A DNA stretch of 64,000 nucleotides from Azadirachta indica (GCA_022749755.1 CM040450.1:5074913-5138912); one strand, 5' to 3'; positions 12,295 to 25,168 are shown, counted from the first letter of the stretch. Made by a program: numbers and translations. The notes: generated by a model not told the origin, from the letters alone.

Positions 12295-13450
12295 TATAAT
12301 AATAGTGATTTTCGATTCATAAAAATTAAAATATATACTTCGGCCCACGAAAGGGTCATATAAGCCCAAGTTGTTTAGAAAAGTGTAACGTTTGGAACGA
12401 AATAATGTTGGTATTTGGTGGTAATCATAAAAACCATTCATTAACATTGAGCTTAGCAGCCATCAATGTCATAATTACAAGTTTCCTGAAATTGTTTTCA
12501 AAGTTCATAATAGACTCAAATGCGTTATTATGCTCTCATCTACTCACCCAAATTAGCACTTTTAGATATCAAAGTCCTAAACACAAAGTTAGGAGAAATA
12601 ATTAATAGTTCCTTTTCAATCCAAGCTTACTTAAGGTATATTATTTACTATTTAAAAGAAGTGCGAATGGGTTATATCTTGATGAAAGTTAATGATGATA
12701 TCTATGCATAAATAAAGATACCTTTATAACTTATTTTAGTTGGATTAGAAAATAATTTAAGTAATTGCAATATGACTCCTATAAAAAAATCTACTAAAAT
12801 AAATGAAACTAAAACAATAAAATATAATGGGTAAAAACTCCTGTTACTTTCAGTTTACAAAATAAATATAGTTTATTTTTTGTCATTTAGATTTAAAAGT
12901 ATTTATTTTTTAATTTAATATCAAAACAATTGTAAAATAAAAATTCTAAATTATCCTACATTAGTATTTTTTTTTATGGTTAAATACTTTTTTTAAAAAA
13001 TATATATATCATACTAAGATAACTAAAATAGAAATTATCAAGTATAGATTGGGTTACTATCATGTTGAGATTATTTTATTTTTCATTAGCGAGATGAATA
13101 AATTCAAATATTCATTGAAACATTTTACATTCCAACAATTTTTTCTCCAGAATCGTGTAATAGAATTGATTAATTTATTTTAATAATGATAAAAGTGTAT
13201 TGGAAAAAAGATGTATGGACGAGAATATGTAATATTTTCTCAATATTCACACGTGGACAATTCGCGGCACGTGCATAGCCCGTATCTTTAACGGCCCAAG
13301 GCATATTACAGTGAGAGCAAAGAAAACGAAAGTCACCAGAAGACTTTCGCTTTTGGAATCTCTTTTGGTTGGAATCTGACTGTGCCAGCCATCCAGCCAG
13401 CCATCCAGCCAGCCAATAGAACAAAAAATTAATGCTCCTTCGCATTCGCT
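12295..13450. other. AT-rich intergenic spacer upstream of HSC70
   Basis: Non-coding A/T-rich sequence. Near 13387-13413 there is a short degenerate tandem repeat built on CCAGCCATCCAG. No gene or transposon end was recognised. Confidence 0.5.
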
Positions 13451-13675
13451 AAATTAGGCGGACGGTCCAGATTAATTCAAAATCAACGGTCTCAAAACGA
13501 CCAAATTGAAAAGTCCCTCCCAGTCTACTCCCATGCTGACATGGCGGAAATTCATTGGACTATATCCACTCAAAGACCAAAAAAAAAAAAAAACGTATCT
13601 GCGAGTAAAAGAAGGAAACAATCTACGACCGTCAATATTGTCGTCGATCTGACGGTTTCCTGGAAAACAGGGATC

Positions 13676-13688
13676 GAACATTCTCGAA
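13676..13688 (+). promoter_or_regulatory. Heat-shock element of the HSC70 gene
   Basis: GAACATTCTCGAA is a perfect three-unit heat-shock element (nGAAnnTTCnnGAAn). It lies 15 bases upstream of the TATA box and about 140 bases upstream of the ATG. Heat-shock factors bind such arrays, so this constitutive-type HSC70 gene is probably also heat-inducible. The motif is seen directly; inducibility is inferred. Confidence 0.8.
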
Positions 13689-13702
13689 ACCTAAACCTAC
13701 TC

Positions 13703-13710
13703 TATATAAA
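13703..13710 (+). promoter_or_regulatory. TATA box of the HSC70 gene
   Basis: TATATAAA lies 117 bases upstream of the ATG, in the usual position just downstream of the heat-shock element. It implies transcription starting near 13735 and a leader of about 90 bases. Confidence 0.75.
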
Positions 13711-13826
13711 CTAACTCTTCACCTCTTCTTCCCCCACTTTGAAACCCTAGTTCTTTGTAGTTTTTGCTTTCGTAATTTTAGTTTTGGATTCTTTATTCGT
13801 CGACATAACAAAGAAAACCCGTAGGC

Positions 13827-16486
13827 ATGGCTGGTAAAGGAGAAGGTCCAGCAATCGGTATTGATTTGGGCACGACTTACTCGTGTGTTGGCGTGTGGCA
13901 ACACGACCGTGTTGAGATCATCGCCAATGATCAGGGAAACAGAACGACGCCGTCTTACGTTGCCTTCACCGATACCGAACGTTTGATCGGTGATGCCGCT
14001 AAGAACCAGGTCGCCATGAACCCCATGAACACCGTCTTCGGTAAGGACTCGGCTCCATTGACTTGATTTTTTTTTCCTTCCTAATGAAGTATAGTTTAGT
14101 TTAGATCTGATAATATGTAGTTTAGATCTGGAACGATGATTTATAGATCTTGATTAGTTGAGCTTGACCTTAGGAAAATTCGTTGCCATTTTTTAAACCT
14201 ACAGATGCAGCTCTGTTTTGAGGTCTTTAATAATGCACGGTTAATAGTTTCTTATTTGTAGATCTGATATGCTCTGCTTAAACTTAAATTGCCAGATTTA
14301 TATTAGCTGAAGCTACTAACAATTAGATTTACTTATGCACTGTTGTGTGCAAATTATATAACAAAATAATAATGTTATTCGTTCAGGTTTTGTTTTGTCT
14401 TTACTTATATTTGCTGAAGCTAATAACAATTAGATTTACTTGTACACTGTTGCGTACAAAGTATATAGCAAAATTATACTGGTATTTGTTCAGGTTTGTT
14501 TTGTATTTTACTGTAATATTGTGTAATGATGCTATCCTTGATTGGTTTGTCATCAAATTTTTTTTTTAACTAGAATATTTTTGTAAGTAATTATATTCTT
14601 AACCTTCATTGTTTGTGTATTACATGGTCTAAGATTGTTTGTATCTCAGGTGAATGCTCACATTGAATTGAATATATTTTTTGGTTTAAATTTTGATTTT
14701 GCTCATTGTATATAAATCAATTCAAAACGTCGGTCTAAGATTTATTTTTTAAACAGATGCAAAGAGGTTGATTGGTCGTAGGTTCACTGATGCATCCGTC
14801 CAGAGTGATATCAAGTTGTGGCCATTCAAGGTTATCGCCGGTCCTGGTGATAAGCCTATGATTGTGGTTACTTACAAGGGTGAAGAGAAACAATTTGCTG
14901 CTGAAGAGATCTCTTCCATGGTTCTGATTAAGATGCGTGAGATTGCTGAGGCTTACCTTGGGACTACAATCAAGAATGCAGTGGTCACTGTTCCTGCTTA
15001 CTTCAATGACTCTCAGCGTCAGGCCACGAAGGATGCTGGTGTTATTGCTGGTCTTAATGTCATGCGTATCATCAATGAACCCACTGCTGCAGCCATTGCC
15101 TATGGTCTTGACAAGAAGGCTACAAGTGTCGGCGAGAAGAATGTCTTGATCTTTGATCTTGGTGGTGGTACATTCGATGTATCTCTCCTTACCATCGAAG
15201 AGGGTATCTTTGAGGTTAAGGCCACAGCTGGTGATACCCATCTTGGTGGTGAGGATTTTGATAACAGAATGGTTAACCACTTTGTTCAAGAGTTCAAGAG
15301 AAAGCACAAGAAAGATATTAGCGGCAACCCCAGAGCACTCAGGAGGTTGAGGACTTCCTGTGAGAGAGCTAAGAGGACTCTCTCATCAACTGCCCAGACC
15401 ACCATTGAAATTGACTCTCTTTATGAGGGTATTGATTTCTACTCAACCATCACTCGTGCTAGATTTGAGGAACTTAACATGGATCTGTTCAGAAAGTGTA
15501 TGGAGCCAGTTGAGAAGTGTTTGAGGGATGCCAAGATGGATAAGAGCTCAGTCCATGATGTTGTGCTTGTTGGTGGATCTACTAGGATTCCCAAGGTTCA
15601 GCAGCTTTTGCAAGACTTCTTTAACGGAAAGGAGCTCTGCAAGAACATCAACCCTGATGAAGCCGTTGCATATGGTGCTGCAGTACAAGCTGCTATCTTG
15701 AGTGGTGAGGGTAACGAGAAGGTGCAGGATCTTCTATTGCTGGATGTCACTCCTCTCTCCCTTGGTTTGGAAACCGCTGGTGGGGTCATGACTGTCTTGA
15801 TTCCAAGGAACACAACCATTCCCACCAAGAAGGAGCAGGTCTTTTCAACTTACTCCGACAACCAGCCTGGTGTGTTGATCCAAGTCTATGAAGGTGAGAG
15901 AACAAGAACCAGGGACAACAACTTGTTGGGTAAATTCGAGCTCTCTGGTATCCCACCTGCTCCTAGGGGTGTCCCACAAATTACAGTGTGCTTTGATATT
16001 GATGCCAATGGTATCTTGAATGTGTCTGCTGAGGACAAGACCACCGGTCAAAAGAACAAGATTACCATTACCAATGACAAGGGAAGACTGTCAAAGGAGG
16101 AGATTGAGAAGATGGTTCAAGAGGCAGAGAAGTACAAATCCGAGGATGAAGAGCACAAGAAGAAGGTTGAGGCAAAGAATGCCTTGGAGAACTACGCATA
16201 CAACATGAGAAACACCGTCAAGGACGAGAAGATTGGTTCCAAGCTTGAACCAGCTGACAAGAAGAAGATTGAAGATGCAATTGAGCAGGCCATCCAATGG
16301 CTTGACAGCAACCAGCTTGCAGAGGCTGATGAGTTTGAAGACAAAATGAAGGAGTTGGAAAGCATCTGCAACCCCATCATTGCAAAGATGTACCAAGGTG
16401 CTGGGGCTGATATGGGCGGTGGCGTGGATGATGATGTTCCTGCTGGCGGTAGCGGTGCTGGACCTAAGATCGAGGAAGTCGACTAA
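13827..16486 (+). CDS. Cytosolic heat shock cognate 70 kDa protein (HSC70/HSP70)
   Basis: Two exons, 13827-14040 and 14757-16486, joined across a 716-base GT-AG intron, give 647 residues. The junction falls inside the codon for Asp72 ([13 protein letters not shown]), a common intron position in plant HSC70 genes. It is an ATP-dependent chaperone that folds nascent and stressed proteins with J-domain partners and nucleotide exchange factors. All three family signatures are present: IDLGTTYS (residues 12-19), [14 protein letters not shown] (203-216) and [15 protein letters not shown] (340-354). The linker [15 protein letters not shown], the lid domain and a Gly-rich tail ending EEVD follow. EEVD is the TPR-co-chaperone docking motif and marks a cytosolic/nuclear member; there is no signal peptide and no HDEL. 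Full length, no damage. Confidence 0.97.
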
Positions 16487-18660
16487 GCTCTTTTGTTTTT
16501 TATAATTAAATATAGTATTTAGTTGTTGGGGGATATTTCTTATTTGCATCTGTGTTTTATTATTTTGGTTATGGGGTTTCATTGTCCCTGGCCCTGGGAA
16601 AGTGTTTTTAGTGTTTTTACTTCCATTGCTCCTCTCAATTACTCAAATCACACGCGTCTCAGTCTACCCAGCGTTTTGACATTTTGAAATATTAATTTCC
16701 AATTTCCTTTCTTTTTCTATAAATCACTAGTGCCATGTACGTTTGATCTGATTGCATGTGGGTCCGTAATTTTTAATTAGAAAGATTTAATACCGAGCGA
16801 GCGATCGCTAATGGTGGTTGCACTTGAGATGCGTAGCCCTAAGCGGAAAGAGTCGGTCAAATTTATATTTGTCGTCGAAAGTGGTTCCTCCTGGCCTGGC
16901 CCTGACGATTACGGGCGGGAAAAATAAGAGTACATATATATATATATATATATACATACAAGATTCGTGTCATGATATCTATCATACAAGGGCTACGTCA
17001 GCGTCAATGCCTCTTCATGCCGTGGCTGTGGCTGTGGCTGTGGCTGTGGGTGCTTTCATCGATATTCCTCCTTATCACAACTGGCGGAAGTCAATCTTTT
17101 TTTATTACGAACAATATATATATATATATATATATGCATATAGATAGATAGATAGATAGTTAGGTAGATAATTTGAAACGCTTATACAGCCGGTACGCAT
17201 GCGTCAATCGTATTTTACTTCACGCAACTTCATTGGATGTGAAGTCACTATTCCGTATTATATTATTTTCTTCCATTCTCGCTGCCGAACAACAATCTGT
17301 CATTTTATCTACAAACACCCAAATTCCAAAAGTTCAACCTAAATAGTTTCACTTATTCGTTTTCTCGTTTTAGTTGCAATAACAGACGCCATGTTTGAAA
17401 TTTTCAAAAGGTTTATGTACGTCAAATAGTTTAACAACTTAAAAATTAACATCATATATATCAAATTTTAGAATTTACTTTTAATTTTTATTTTTACATC
17501 ACATAGAAAATTAGATTTAACAATATAATGAATGTATTATGATCAAGTCCTACAGATAACAATTAATTCAAAAATATTTATCAGAATACATGAATTTTAT
17601 TCCTTAATCTAATCACTTTACTCGCAACAAAAATATAATTATAATAAAAATTGACAAATTAACATTTTCTACACCATAATTCCATGCAAATTTACAAAAT
17701 ATACGACTTCAAAATAATTTTCATACTATTAGTTATCTTGTATAAAATGACTATTCAGAAGAAATCCTCAAAACTTTGTTAGTAAGGAAGTAACAGGCAA
17801 ATTAATAATTCAACCCGCGACCTACGTAAGTAAAGAAACAAAAACATGAGTTGTGGATTTTTCTTGCTCCCGTTTGAATCCACGTGCCATAGAACAAAAA
17901 AACATGAAAAGACACCCATCACGCGGAAGGAAGAAAAGAAAGAAAAGAGAGAAGCAGATGAGAAGTGACATACATTATATACATGTATCTAATAATAATA
18001 AGTAATAAATCCAGTTGTGTTCATATGTAGGCAGTTGGCAGGCACGAAGGAAAATAACATTCAAACAGACGCCACCCTTGACTAGACCCACTTCCACTTC
18101 ACTCCCACTTTCTGTCTTTTGTCTTGGTTTCCATTCCAAGATATCATAATAATATCATTTATTCCTAAACTTGTAAAGTTAGATATCCTTTTCCTGAAGC
18201 GGCACAATGCTATTCGCTTTTGATTATTTAGACAACTACCAAATTCAGTCAACATTCAGAGTTCAATACTTTTGGAGAGTTTGGTACCAGTAAAACATGT
18301 TCTTATCTATCTTTTTCTTCTTTAACAACCCGGTAATCAACAGCTGTAAGTTATCTATTCAACAGAATCTGATAGGGTGCTCAGACTTTCCTTCCAGTAA
18401 GATGATGATATGAAAATAGTAGTAGTATCAATGGAAGTTTAGCTGTTACAACAAGCAACATGCATCAATGAATTGATCTATGCCGGAAGCAAATAACAAG
18501 AGAGGTAATCACTTTATATTAGAAGAATCTAATCCATGCAAGTTCAAAATCAATTATAATTACAGTCAAGTGCTAGCAGAACTGCTGAAACAAGAACCAT
18601 AGCAATTAGTGAGTTAAAAAAAAAAAGAAATGAATGAGAGATATGTGAGACGCACATTCT
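16487..18660. other. Convergent intergenic region with microsatellites
   Basis: Holds the 3' ends of two convergent genes, HSC70 (plus) and the HSP20-like gene (minus). It includes TA runs at about 16933-16954 and 17115-17135, a GTGGCT-type hexanucleotide run at about 17021-17049, and GATA repeats at about 17140-17160. Open frames across these runs are low-complexity artefacts. No gene seen. Confidence 0.6.
16930..17160. repeat. Cluster of simple sequence repeats
   Basis: Four microsatellites lie within 230 bases: (TA)n, (GTGGCT)n, (TA)n and (GATA)n. Such a cluster is often length-polymorphic between alleles. It is seen directly in the sequence and has no apparent coding role. Confidence 0.85.
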
Positions 18661-18754
18661 GTTTAATAGATTACACTGTATGGTACAAACTGTCAGTAAA
18701 ACAATGAAGCACCAACTAATGCAACCACCCTTACAATTGTCATTAATGTCTGTT

Positions 18755-20263
18755 TCATGTCAACATAAGATCATTTCCACCGAGATGGGGTCGAAGACAA
18801 ACACGAACCTCATGTTCTTCAGGACCCACACGGAGTTTTGGTACCATAATCTCAAGCACGGATCCCGGTCCATCATAATATGCTTCTATGTTAGCATCTT
18901 CAGGAATTCTTGTTGAGAGGGGGATCTCTCGTATAAACTCACCAGGAGGACAATGTTCAGAAGCAGGATCCGTAAGCTTGAATGTTCTATCGTGTCTTTT
19001 GATAAATGGCATGCAAGATGTGCTCGCACAAGACACCTTTATGATACCATGAGTCAGAGTATTCCTCCAAGAAACCTTCACCCTCTGAAGATCCACAAAC
19101 GGCAAGCTGATAATAATCAAATAACCTTCTTCGTCCTCATAGATTGTCTTTGCGGCAGTCACAGGCCCATAAACATTTTTCATCACCCCACTGAAGTCAT
19201 TCAACCAGTGTGGTGCGTCATGAGGGAGAATTTCCATATCCGCTATCCGATCAGAAGGTGGATTAACAGCCAAATAACATTCATCATCGTTCCCATGTGG
19301 GAAAAAGTCCTTCCTCCTTTTGCTGCTGACAGGTGATAGGTCCATCCCGTCCCCATTGCTGTGGCTGGATGGTTGAGTTGACAAATTGAGTCCAGAGCCA
19401 TTAAGCAGCTTCTTTGAGTGGGAATTCGGAGCACTCTTTATTGAAGGAGGCCTCTCAAGCTCGAAATCTGTGTTAGGAAGGTTTCTCCACGAACTGAAAT
19501 CACTAGCTTCAGGTGGAATTGTGAAATTCAAATCCCTGCCAGTGAGTTCCATCCACCTCTTCCGCTCTTCCTCATTGAGACCCATGAGATTGGGCGATGG
19601 AACAACCTCAATCCCATGCACACACTGAGGGTTTGAAAGTCCCCTATAATGCTTCCTTTGCATCCTGTGAGATCGAACAAATCCTTTATCAACACTAAAA
19701 GGAAACGGACGCTCACCTTGTCGAGAATGCCCATTCATGTAACTCCTCAGCTGCATCTTACCCAATGCATTCTCAGGCCTCTCCTTGAAAACCCACATGT
19801 ACATATTCTCCATGTCATGCTGAACCATGAAAACATCAAGCTTGAGATCAGATTTATCAAATCCTGAAACTCCATTGCTATCCCTTATAATCTTGGCCTT
19901 TGATTTCTCATTTAAAGCAGGCTTAAAGTAAAAACTAAAGAAAAACCAAGCACCCCAAATACTATCAACCCGCTTGGCACATTTCCGCCCAACTTTGGGG
20001 ATATTTAGGAAAGTTTCAGGCTGATAAACTTGTGAAGCAAGCCCCACATCTAAAATGTCACACGCTTCTGAATTCCATGACTGTGGGGGTGGGCTGCGCT
20101 CAGCAGAGAGGGGCAAATTAATATCAGGTGGACGGGGAAGAATAATTTGTCGATTCATTTCCAAATCCAAATCGTCGTGTGAGGAGGCACTTGAATCCAT
20201 GGATAAGAGAGTAGATGGGTGATGATTCTCCATTGACAAGGCTGTGAGAAGAGAATCTCCCAT
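18755..20263 (-). CDS. HSP20-like chaperone superfamily protein (large plant-specific type)
   Basis: Uninterrupted 502-residue frame, starting at the ATG at 20263 (MGDSLLTALSMENHHPSTLL). It resembles the plant-specific group of long proteins carrying an HSP20/alpha-crystallin-like fold near the C-terminus, much longer than the 15-22 kDa classical small heat shock proteins. A Ser/Pro-rich N-terminus is followed by a conserved middle (GAWFFFSFYFKPAL, DVFMVQHDMENMYMWVFKERP, QCVHGIEVVPSPNLMGLNEEE). After a polar linker at about 260-330 comes the predicted beta-sandwich (about 350-490; EDEEGYLIIISLPFVDLQRV and GSVLEIMVPKLRV). There is no transmembrane segment or signal peptide. Chaperone activity is not shown by the sequence. 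It is convergent with HSC70, 2.3 kb away. Confidence is high that the gene is real and moderate for the fold. Confidence 0.88.
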   Translation of the reverse strand: MGDSLLTALSMENHHPSTLLSMDSSASSHDDLDLEMNRQIILPRPPDINLPLSAERSPPPQSWNSEACDILDVGLASQVYQPETFLNIPKVGRKCAKRVDSIWGAWFFFSFYFKPALNEKSKAKIIRDSNGVSGFDKSDLKLDVFMVQHDMENMYMWVFKERPENALGKMQLRSYMNGHSRQGERPFPFSVDKGFVRSHRMQRKHYRGLSNPQCVHGIEVVPSPNLMGLNEEERKRWMELTGRDLNFTIPPEASDFSSWRNLPNTDFELERPPSIKSAPNSHSKKLLNGSGLNLSTQPSSHSNGDGMDLSPVSSKRRKDFFPHGNDDECYLAVNPPSDRIADMEILPHDAPHWLNDFSGVMKNVYGPVTAAKTIYEDEEGYLIIISLPFVDLQRVKVSWRNTLTHGIIKVSCASTSCMPFIKRHDRTFKLTDPASEHCPPGEFIREIPLSTRIPEDANIEAYYDGPGSVLEIMVPKLRVGPEEHEVRVCLRPHLGGNDLMLT

Positions 20264-21250
20264 AATTCAGCTTCTTTCCTTGGTGAGTATTGTTGTTGCT
20301 GGTAAGTTGAAGGATATTTCCATAATTTTCCAAGAAACAAATTCAAGAAAACAACCTTATAAACACCTTCATAATCATTATCTATCAATCTCCACAATAA
20401 CTCCCCTCCATCAAAACCCTAAATTAATCCTCAATCAAATAAAAATTTTTCCCCCCACACACACCCACATCACAAAATGAACAAAATCAACTATTGTTCA
20501 ATTCAATAACCCAACCAGTTTAAAATATAACAAAATTAAAATATTACAATTCCAATGAAAGCTAGGATCTTTAGGAACAAATATAAAGAGTTACACAAAC
20601 AACTAACCCCCCAAAAAAAAAATTAAAAATTAAAAAAGAAAAAAGAAAAAAGAAAAGAAATCTCTTCAATCTCTACCAAAAGAGAGAGAATGAGAGATTT
20701 AACAAGATGCTAAAGAAACACTATATCTAACCCTAAACCCAGAATCTCTTGAAACCCTCCAAACACAGGTGGGAAACACTGAATCAAAAACATCAAATCC
20801 ATAAAATAAAAAATGAAACTCTTTTTCTTTTTCGGTTTTTTGTGTTGACTTCTATTTTCACTCCCACGCCGAAAACAAACTAACTGTTTAATATAAACAG
20901 AGTATAAGCAAAATCTAGAAACCCATGAAGAAGAAATGGGAAGGGATCTTCAAAGAGTACCTTTTAGGATACGCATCGAGGAAGGAAACTCCATAGGCGA
21001 TCATGATGCTCATATTCACCATATCATCAACTACCATTGTTCCTCTCACTACTACTGCTCCGTCAAAAAGAAACAGAGACACACAAGAGAAAAGTTTGTG
21101 CGTGTGAACGGAAGAAAGGAACAGAAACGTAATGCACCGTCTCATTATAGACGAGGTAAATGCCTGCACTAGATATCACCGATTTCCTTTCACCGTTACT
21201 TGACGGTGACGGTCAATACTTACCGGACCCCCAGAGACTATATTACCTAA
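20264..21250 (-). promoter_or_regulatory. 5' leader, probable leader intron, and promoter of the HSP20-like gene
   Basis: About 1 kb upstream of the ATG is A- and C-rich on the plus strand, which is pyrimidine-rich when read with the gene, and holds no conserved frame. Such leaders often contain introns, but I cannot fix splice sites with confidence. Around 21180-21235 the base composition becomes less AT-rich, which may mark the promoter core. Confidence 0.35.
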
Positions 21251-24200
21251 TGATGTTTTCAAAGCTTCATTTTTTTTTATAATTATTTGTTTAAATAATA
21301 TATACAATTCACACGTCCTATTAATTTAAATATTATTATTCCACTCTTCATCTAATTATGTTAATTTTTTAAAAATTATTTTCATGTAATAATAATAATA
21401 ATATCAAAGTTATTTATTTATTTATTTATTTATTATTTAATGTTAAATCGGAAACCATATAAATTGATGTCCCCTCATATGGGTAAAATGGTGAATGGAG
21501 CTCCCTTTCATGCTTAAAGAAGAAAAGTGTTGTCCACCAATCCACTCTTCTTTCTTTCTCTTTTTAACCTTTTTTTTTTTTAATTTAAAAAAAAAAAATA
21601 AAATTGGTAGGTGTGGGTGTGGGTGTGGTTATCACTCACTTCCATCATAATAAAAATGGACCTCACCAATTCCATGTCTAATTTCCTTTTGTAGAAAAGT
21701 AGGATTACTTTTGTTGATAAATGTTTTTACAATTCTAATTTATATGTGCTTATTATTCCAATTCAATTATACATAATTTATTCCAATGATACATTTCATG
21801 CATGAAATTGTCTCTCTTATTTTTTAATATGAAAATATTTAGAAATAATTAAATCATATCATATTAAAAAAAAATTGTATATAAAGTCGTCTTATCAAAT
21901 TATTTGTTGATCTGGTAGGATCCAACAATCAATACATTATTATACACCTTATCAACATATATAAAATAATAATTAAAATCATGATAGGTTTTGAATTTTA
22001 CGAATTATTTTTTAATTATCAAAAATTTTTTTCATAATTATATATACATATTTGTACGAGCAATTATGCCTCCTTGGCCAACGGACGAGACGATGCCAAG
22101 TGTAAAAGGCTGGTAGTGCCAACGAAGTTTTCTCATGTGCCTGACACATGCCACTTTTTTTTTTTTTTTTTCCTGGGGGGCTATTTATTTATTTATTTAT
22201 TTATTGATTTAAATATCATGGTTATAATGAACTTGCTTCTTCAAGTTTGTGATAACTTATTATAATTATTTACAAGATAATGTTTTTCCAAGTCTTGTTA
22301 GATATTTCAATCCAATCAATGTACTATGTCAATAAAATTATTACAATCAAGTCAAGTCCATTTATCAATATATAATATTTTTTCAATTCATCACGATCAT
22401 AAAAATCAATTAAATTAATATATACGATTTCTTATACAATCTACTTTTATATTTTCAAAGGATAATATTGTATTATTGTCCGTCAGTTTATCTATAGAAA
22501 ATTTATATCGAAATTTGTATTTCAACATTATTTATTTTTACTTTTTTTTTAAAAAAAAAAAAGTGAAACCCAAAAAATATAAATTGACCTAATAATGGGT
22601 GGAGGTGGAAGCTGACATAAGAAAAGAGTAAATGGGTTTTGTTTACATAGGAAAAGTAGAGATTTAAAAGTGATTGCCTAATGTGTTATGGTTAATGATA
22701 TAATATGAACAGGTAAAACCTAGGCGTTTCATTCAGGCGTCTTCTAATCTTTTTATTAATATTAAATTAACCTTATTTATTTATTTATTTATTTATTTAT
22801 AAAACCTTTTATTGTTGCAGCAGATACGTACGAGGAAAATGGGGAGAAACAGAAGAGAGAGATTTGTGGGCAGGGCACAACACATGCCTTTCCTTTATTA
22901 TAAAAAGAAAAAAAGTTATATATTTACGTTTTAGGCAAATACTTAATTGTACAATTAGCTGTATGATAAAAATTTTTTAATCTTAATTTGTCTTTGTTGG
23001 GTGATAAATGATAATTTAATTTGAGACATTGAAAATGGGAAAGGAGGAGGAAGAAACCTTCCTTAGTAAGTATATGGATTAATTATTATAGCTTCTTTAT
23101 TGACTTTCCAAAGTAGTAGTGGAACGCTCTCCGTTTTATTTTATTTTATTTTATTTTATTTTTGTGGTTGGAAAATGGAGCATATAAGGAAATGGAAATA
23201 TCTCAATAGATAAGAGCATGGCCTGCATTGCTCTCTTTTTACCAAAAAATAAATAAGAATAAGTAAATATTTTTGCCTTTTTTTTTTTTAATTTAAAGAC
23301 AATTAATTATTTTTGGGATTCTTAATTTGTAGCTGAAAGTTCAAATTTCTTTGATTATTTATGAAAAATAATTTTAATACTTCGGTAGCAAAAAACCAAT
23401 TAAAAGTAATGTTCATAATTTACATCCCAGTAATTTTAACCAAGTGGTCAAGTAGAGAATCAAAGTTAGTAGAAGCATTTCTTCATATGATAATATTTTA
23501 TTTTATTTATTTTAAATACAGGTCAATAATTGAAACAACTTATATAGAGATTGGTTGCATTTGGGATCCTACTCGTATCACTAACCACAAAAAAAATAAA
23601 AAAATAAAAAAGTAAAAAAAAAAGGAAAAGTGCAGGCCTTTTGTCTTGAACCGAAATGGGAAAAGGCAATACCTTAGCCCATGTTATCTGGGGGTGTTGG
23701 GAATCAAATCTTGATCTTCAACTACCCCATCTATCAATAAACTATTTTACATTATTACTCAATTGTTCTAAGCTTAATTGGACAAACTGAATCTGCCAAC
23801 TTGTCATTTGATGCGTAAAAGTGGTAATTCATTTTCAATTTTTTAAATCTTAGGCTATCTCTAAAGGACCATTTTTAACTTATATTAATATTATTTTTCA
23901 TCGCTTAGATCCTCTTTTCCATTATTTCCTTGACATTATTACATTCTTCTCTCTTTAGTGCTCCAATAAAATTCACACGCCTATATCACTTTTTTATTAA
24001 AATAAAATCCCAAAATTACTTGTTTGAGTTGATGATACCAAACAAGCCCACTATTATTAGCCCATAAAAAAAGGCCCCATTTGATTGCTAATGAATTAAG
24101 GTTTTTTTTATCTTTATCTTTATCTTTTGCCCAAAATACTATTCCTAATTCATGAACAGAACATTATAACGAAAGTGCAATAACTACTAATATTTGCCGT

Positions 24201-24640
24201 GGGCTGTATGTAATATGCCCCATGTGCATTAATATTAATAAGGCAAGCTATTGTTTTCACCCGACCATCCGCCGCTCCTTCAACTGAAACTCCCTCCCTG
24301 CCCTTGTCTTCTTCTATATCATACATTATGATAAGCTAATTGAGTTTTAATCATAATTTTTAATATTTCATATATGTATATATTATAATTAAGAGATAAA
24401 ATTATAGACCATTTAATTTTAACCCATGACCTATCTGACTTCTCCTTTGGACTGAACAGACCTATGTAGTGTACTCATCCAACAATTTTCTTTTCTGTAT
24501 TGCTTGTACAAGTCCGTGTCACCCACGTCTAGAGACCTGAAATGATAGCGAAGCCTCTCTTTTGTACATACATACTTATAAGTATACTAATATACTAGCA
24601 TAAAAAAGAAGAAGAAGAACACATAGCATAGCATCATCCG
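21251..24640. other. AT-rich intergenic region
   Basis: About 3.4 kb without a recognisable gene. It contains TTTA-type microsatellites at about 21413-21435, 22183-22205 and 22776-22800, a TTTTA run at about 23134-23163 and A-rich runs at about 23588-23628. Near 23700-23711 the minus strand reads GATTTGATTCC, which resembles a tRNA-type B box and might mark a SINE, but no A box or target duplication was found. Confidence 0.5.
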
Positions 24641-24694
24641 CAATTAATTCACCTACTACAAAGCAAAGCAACACCAACTGTTCTGTTCTTGATC

Positions 24695-25168
24695 ATGGAT
24701 GAACATCATCAAGGCTTCCAAATCAGTCCCATTCTGATCGGTCTGCTCGGTATCATTGCCGGTTCCATGATGATAGCAACCTACCACTGTATTTCCCTCG
24801 GTTGCTGCTACCACCGCCGAGCTCAAAACCAACAAAATTCCCTTCAAAATACTCAGACAAATCATCGACAACGGCCTACTACAGTACGGAGCTCGGAAAT
24901 GAAACTGATTCCGGTGCATAGATACAGCAAAGAGGGCAATGAAGAAACGTGTTCTGTGTGCTTGTCTGAGTTCAAGGAAGGTGAACAGATTCGAATATTG
25001 CCCGGATGCCTGCACTTGTTTCACGTCCCCTGCATTGATATGTGGCTTAGTTCACACTCTAATTGCCCACTTTGCCGTGCCGACGCTGCTCCTCCGCCGC
25101 ACCTTGTCTTATCTTTGCCGGATTCCGGTGGCGCACTGCCGCCAAGGGTACCAGATTTCGGAGGATAA
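24695..25168 (+). CDS. ATL-type RING-H2 E3 ubiquitin ligase (157 aa)
   Basis: Single-exon gene. The start is the ATG at 24695 (MDEHHQGF); the frame is open slightly farther upstream but only with a TTG. Residues 10-30 form one transmembrane helix ([18 protein letters not shown]). Residues 86-127 form a RING-H2 finger with the exact ATL spacing C-x2-C-x15-C-x-H-x2-H-x2-C-x10-C-x2-C: Cys86, Cys89, Cys105, His107, His110, Cys113, Cys124, Cys127. The Trp three residues after Cys113, typical of E2 binding, is present (CIDMWL). The GLD motif of larger ATLs is degenerate ([12 protein letters not shown]). Such proteins are membrane-anchored ligases, often in stress signalling; the targets here are unknown. 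A paralogue starts 2.6 kb downstream. Confidence 0.9.
   Translation: MDEHHQGFQISPILIGLLGIIAGSMMIATYHCISLGCCYHRRAQNQQNSLQNTQTNHRQRPTTVRSSEMKLIPVHRYSKEGNEETCSVCLSEFKEGEQIRILPGCLHLFHVPCIDMWLSSHSNCPLCRADAAPPPHLVLSLPDSGGALPPRVPDFGG

Noticed and set aside
14735..15307. 190-codon open frame on the minus strand
   Set aside because: It is antisense to HSC70 exon 2, whose sense frame has all family motifs. The antisense frame matches nothing.
16091..16582. 163-codon minus-strand frame
   Set aside because: Antisense shadow of the HSC70 C-terminal lid coding sequence.
16818..17147. 109-codon plus-strand frame
   Set aside because: Most residues come from TA and GTGGCT microsatellites.
23560..23770. Possible SINE with a B-box-like GATTTGATTCC on the minus strand
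   Set aside because: No A box at the right distance and no flanking target duplication could be found.
24689..24694. Upstream TTG start for the first RING-H2 gene
   Set aside because: Nuclear genes start at ATG; the ATG at 24695 is the first in frame.
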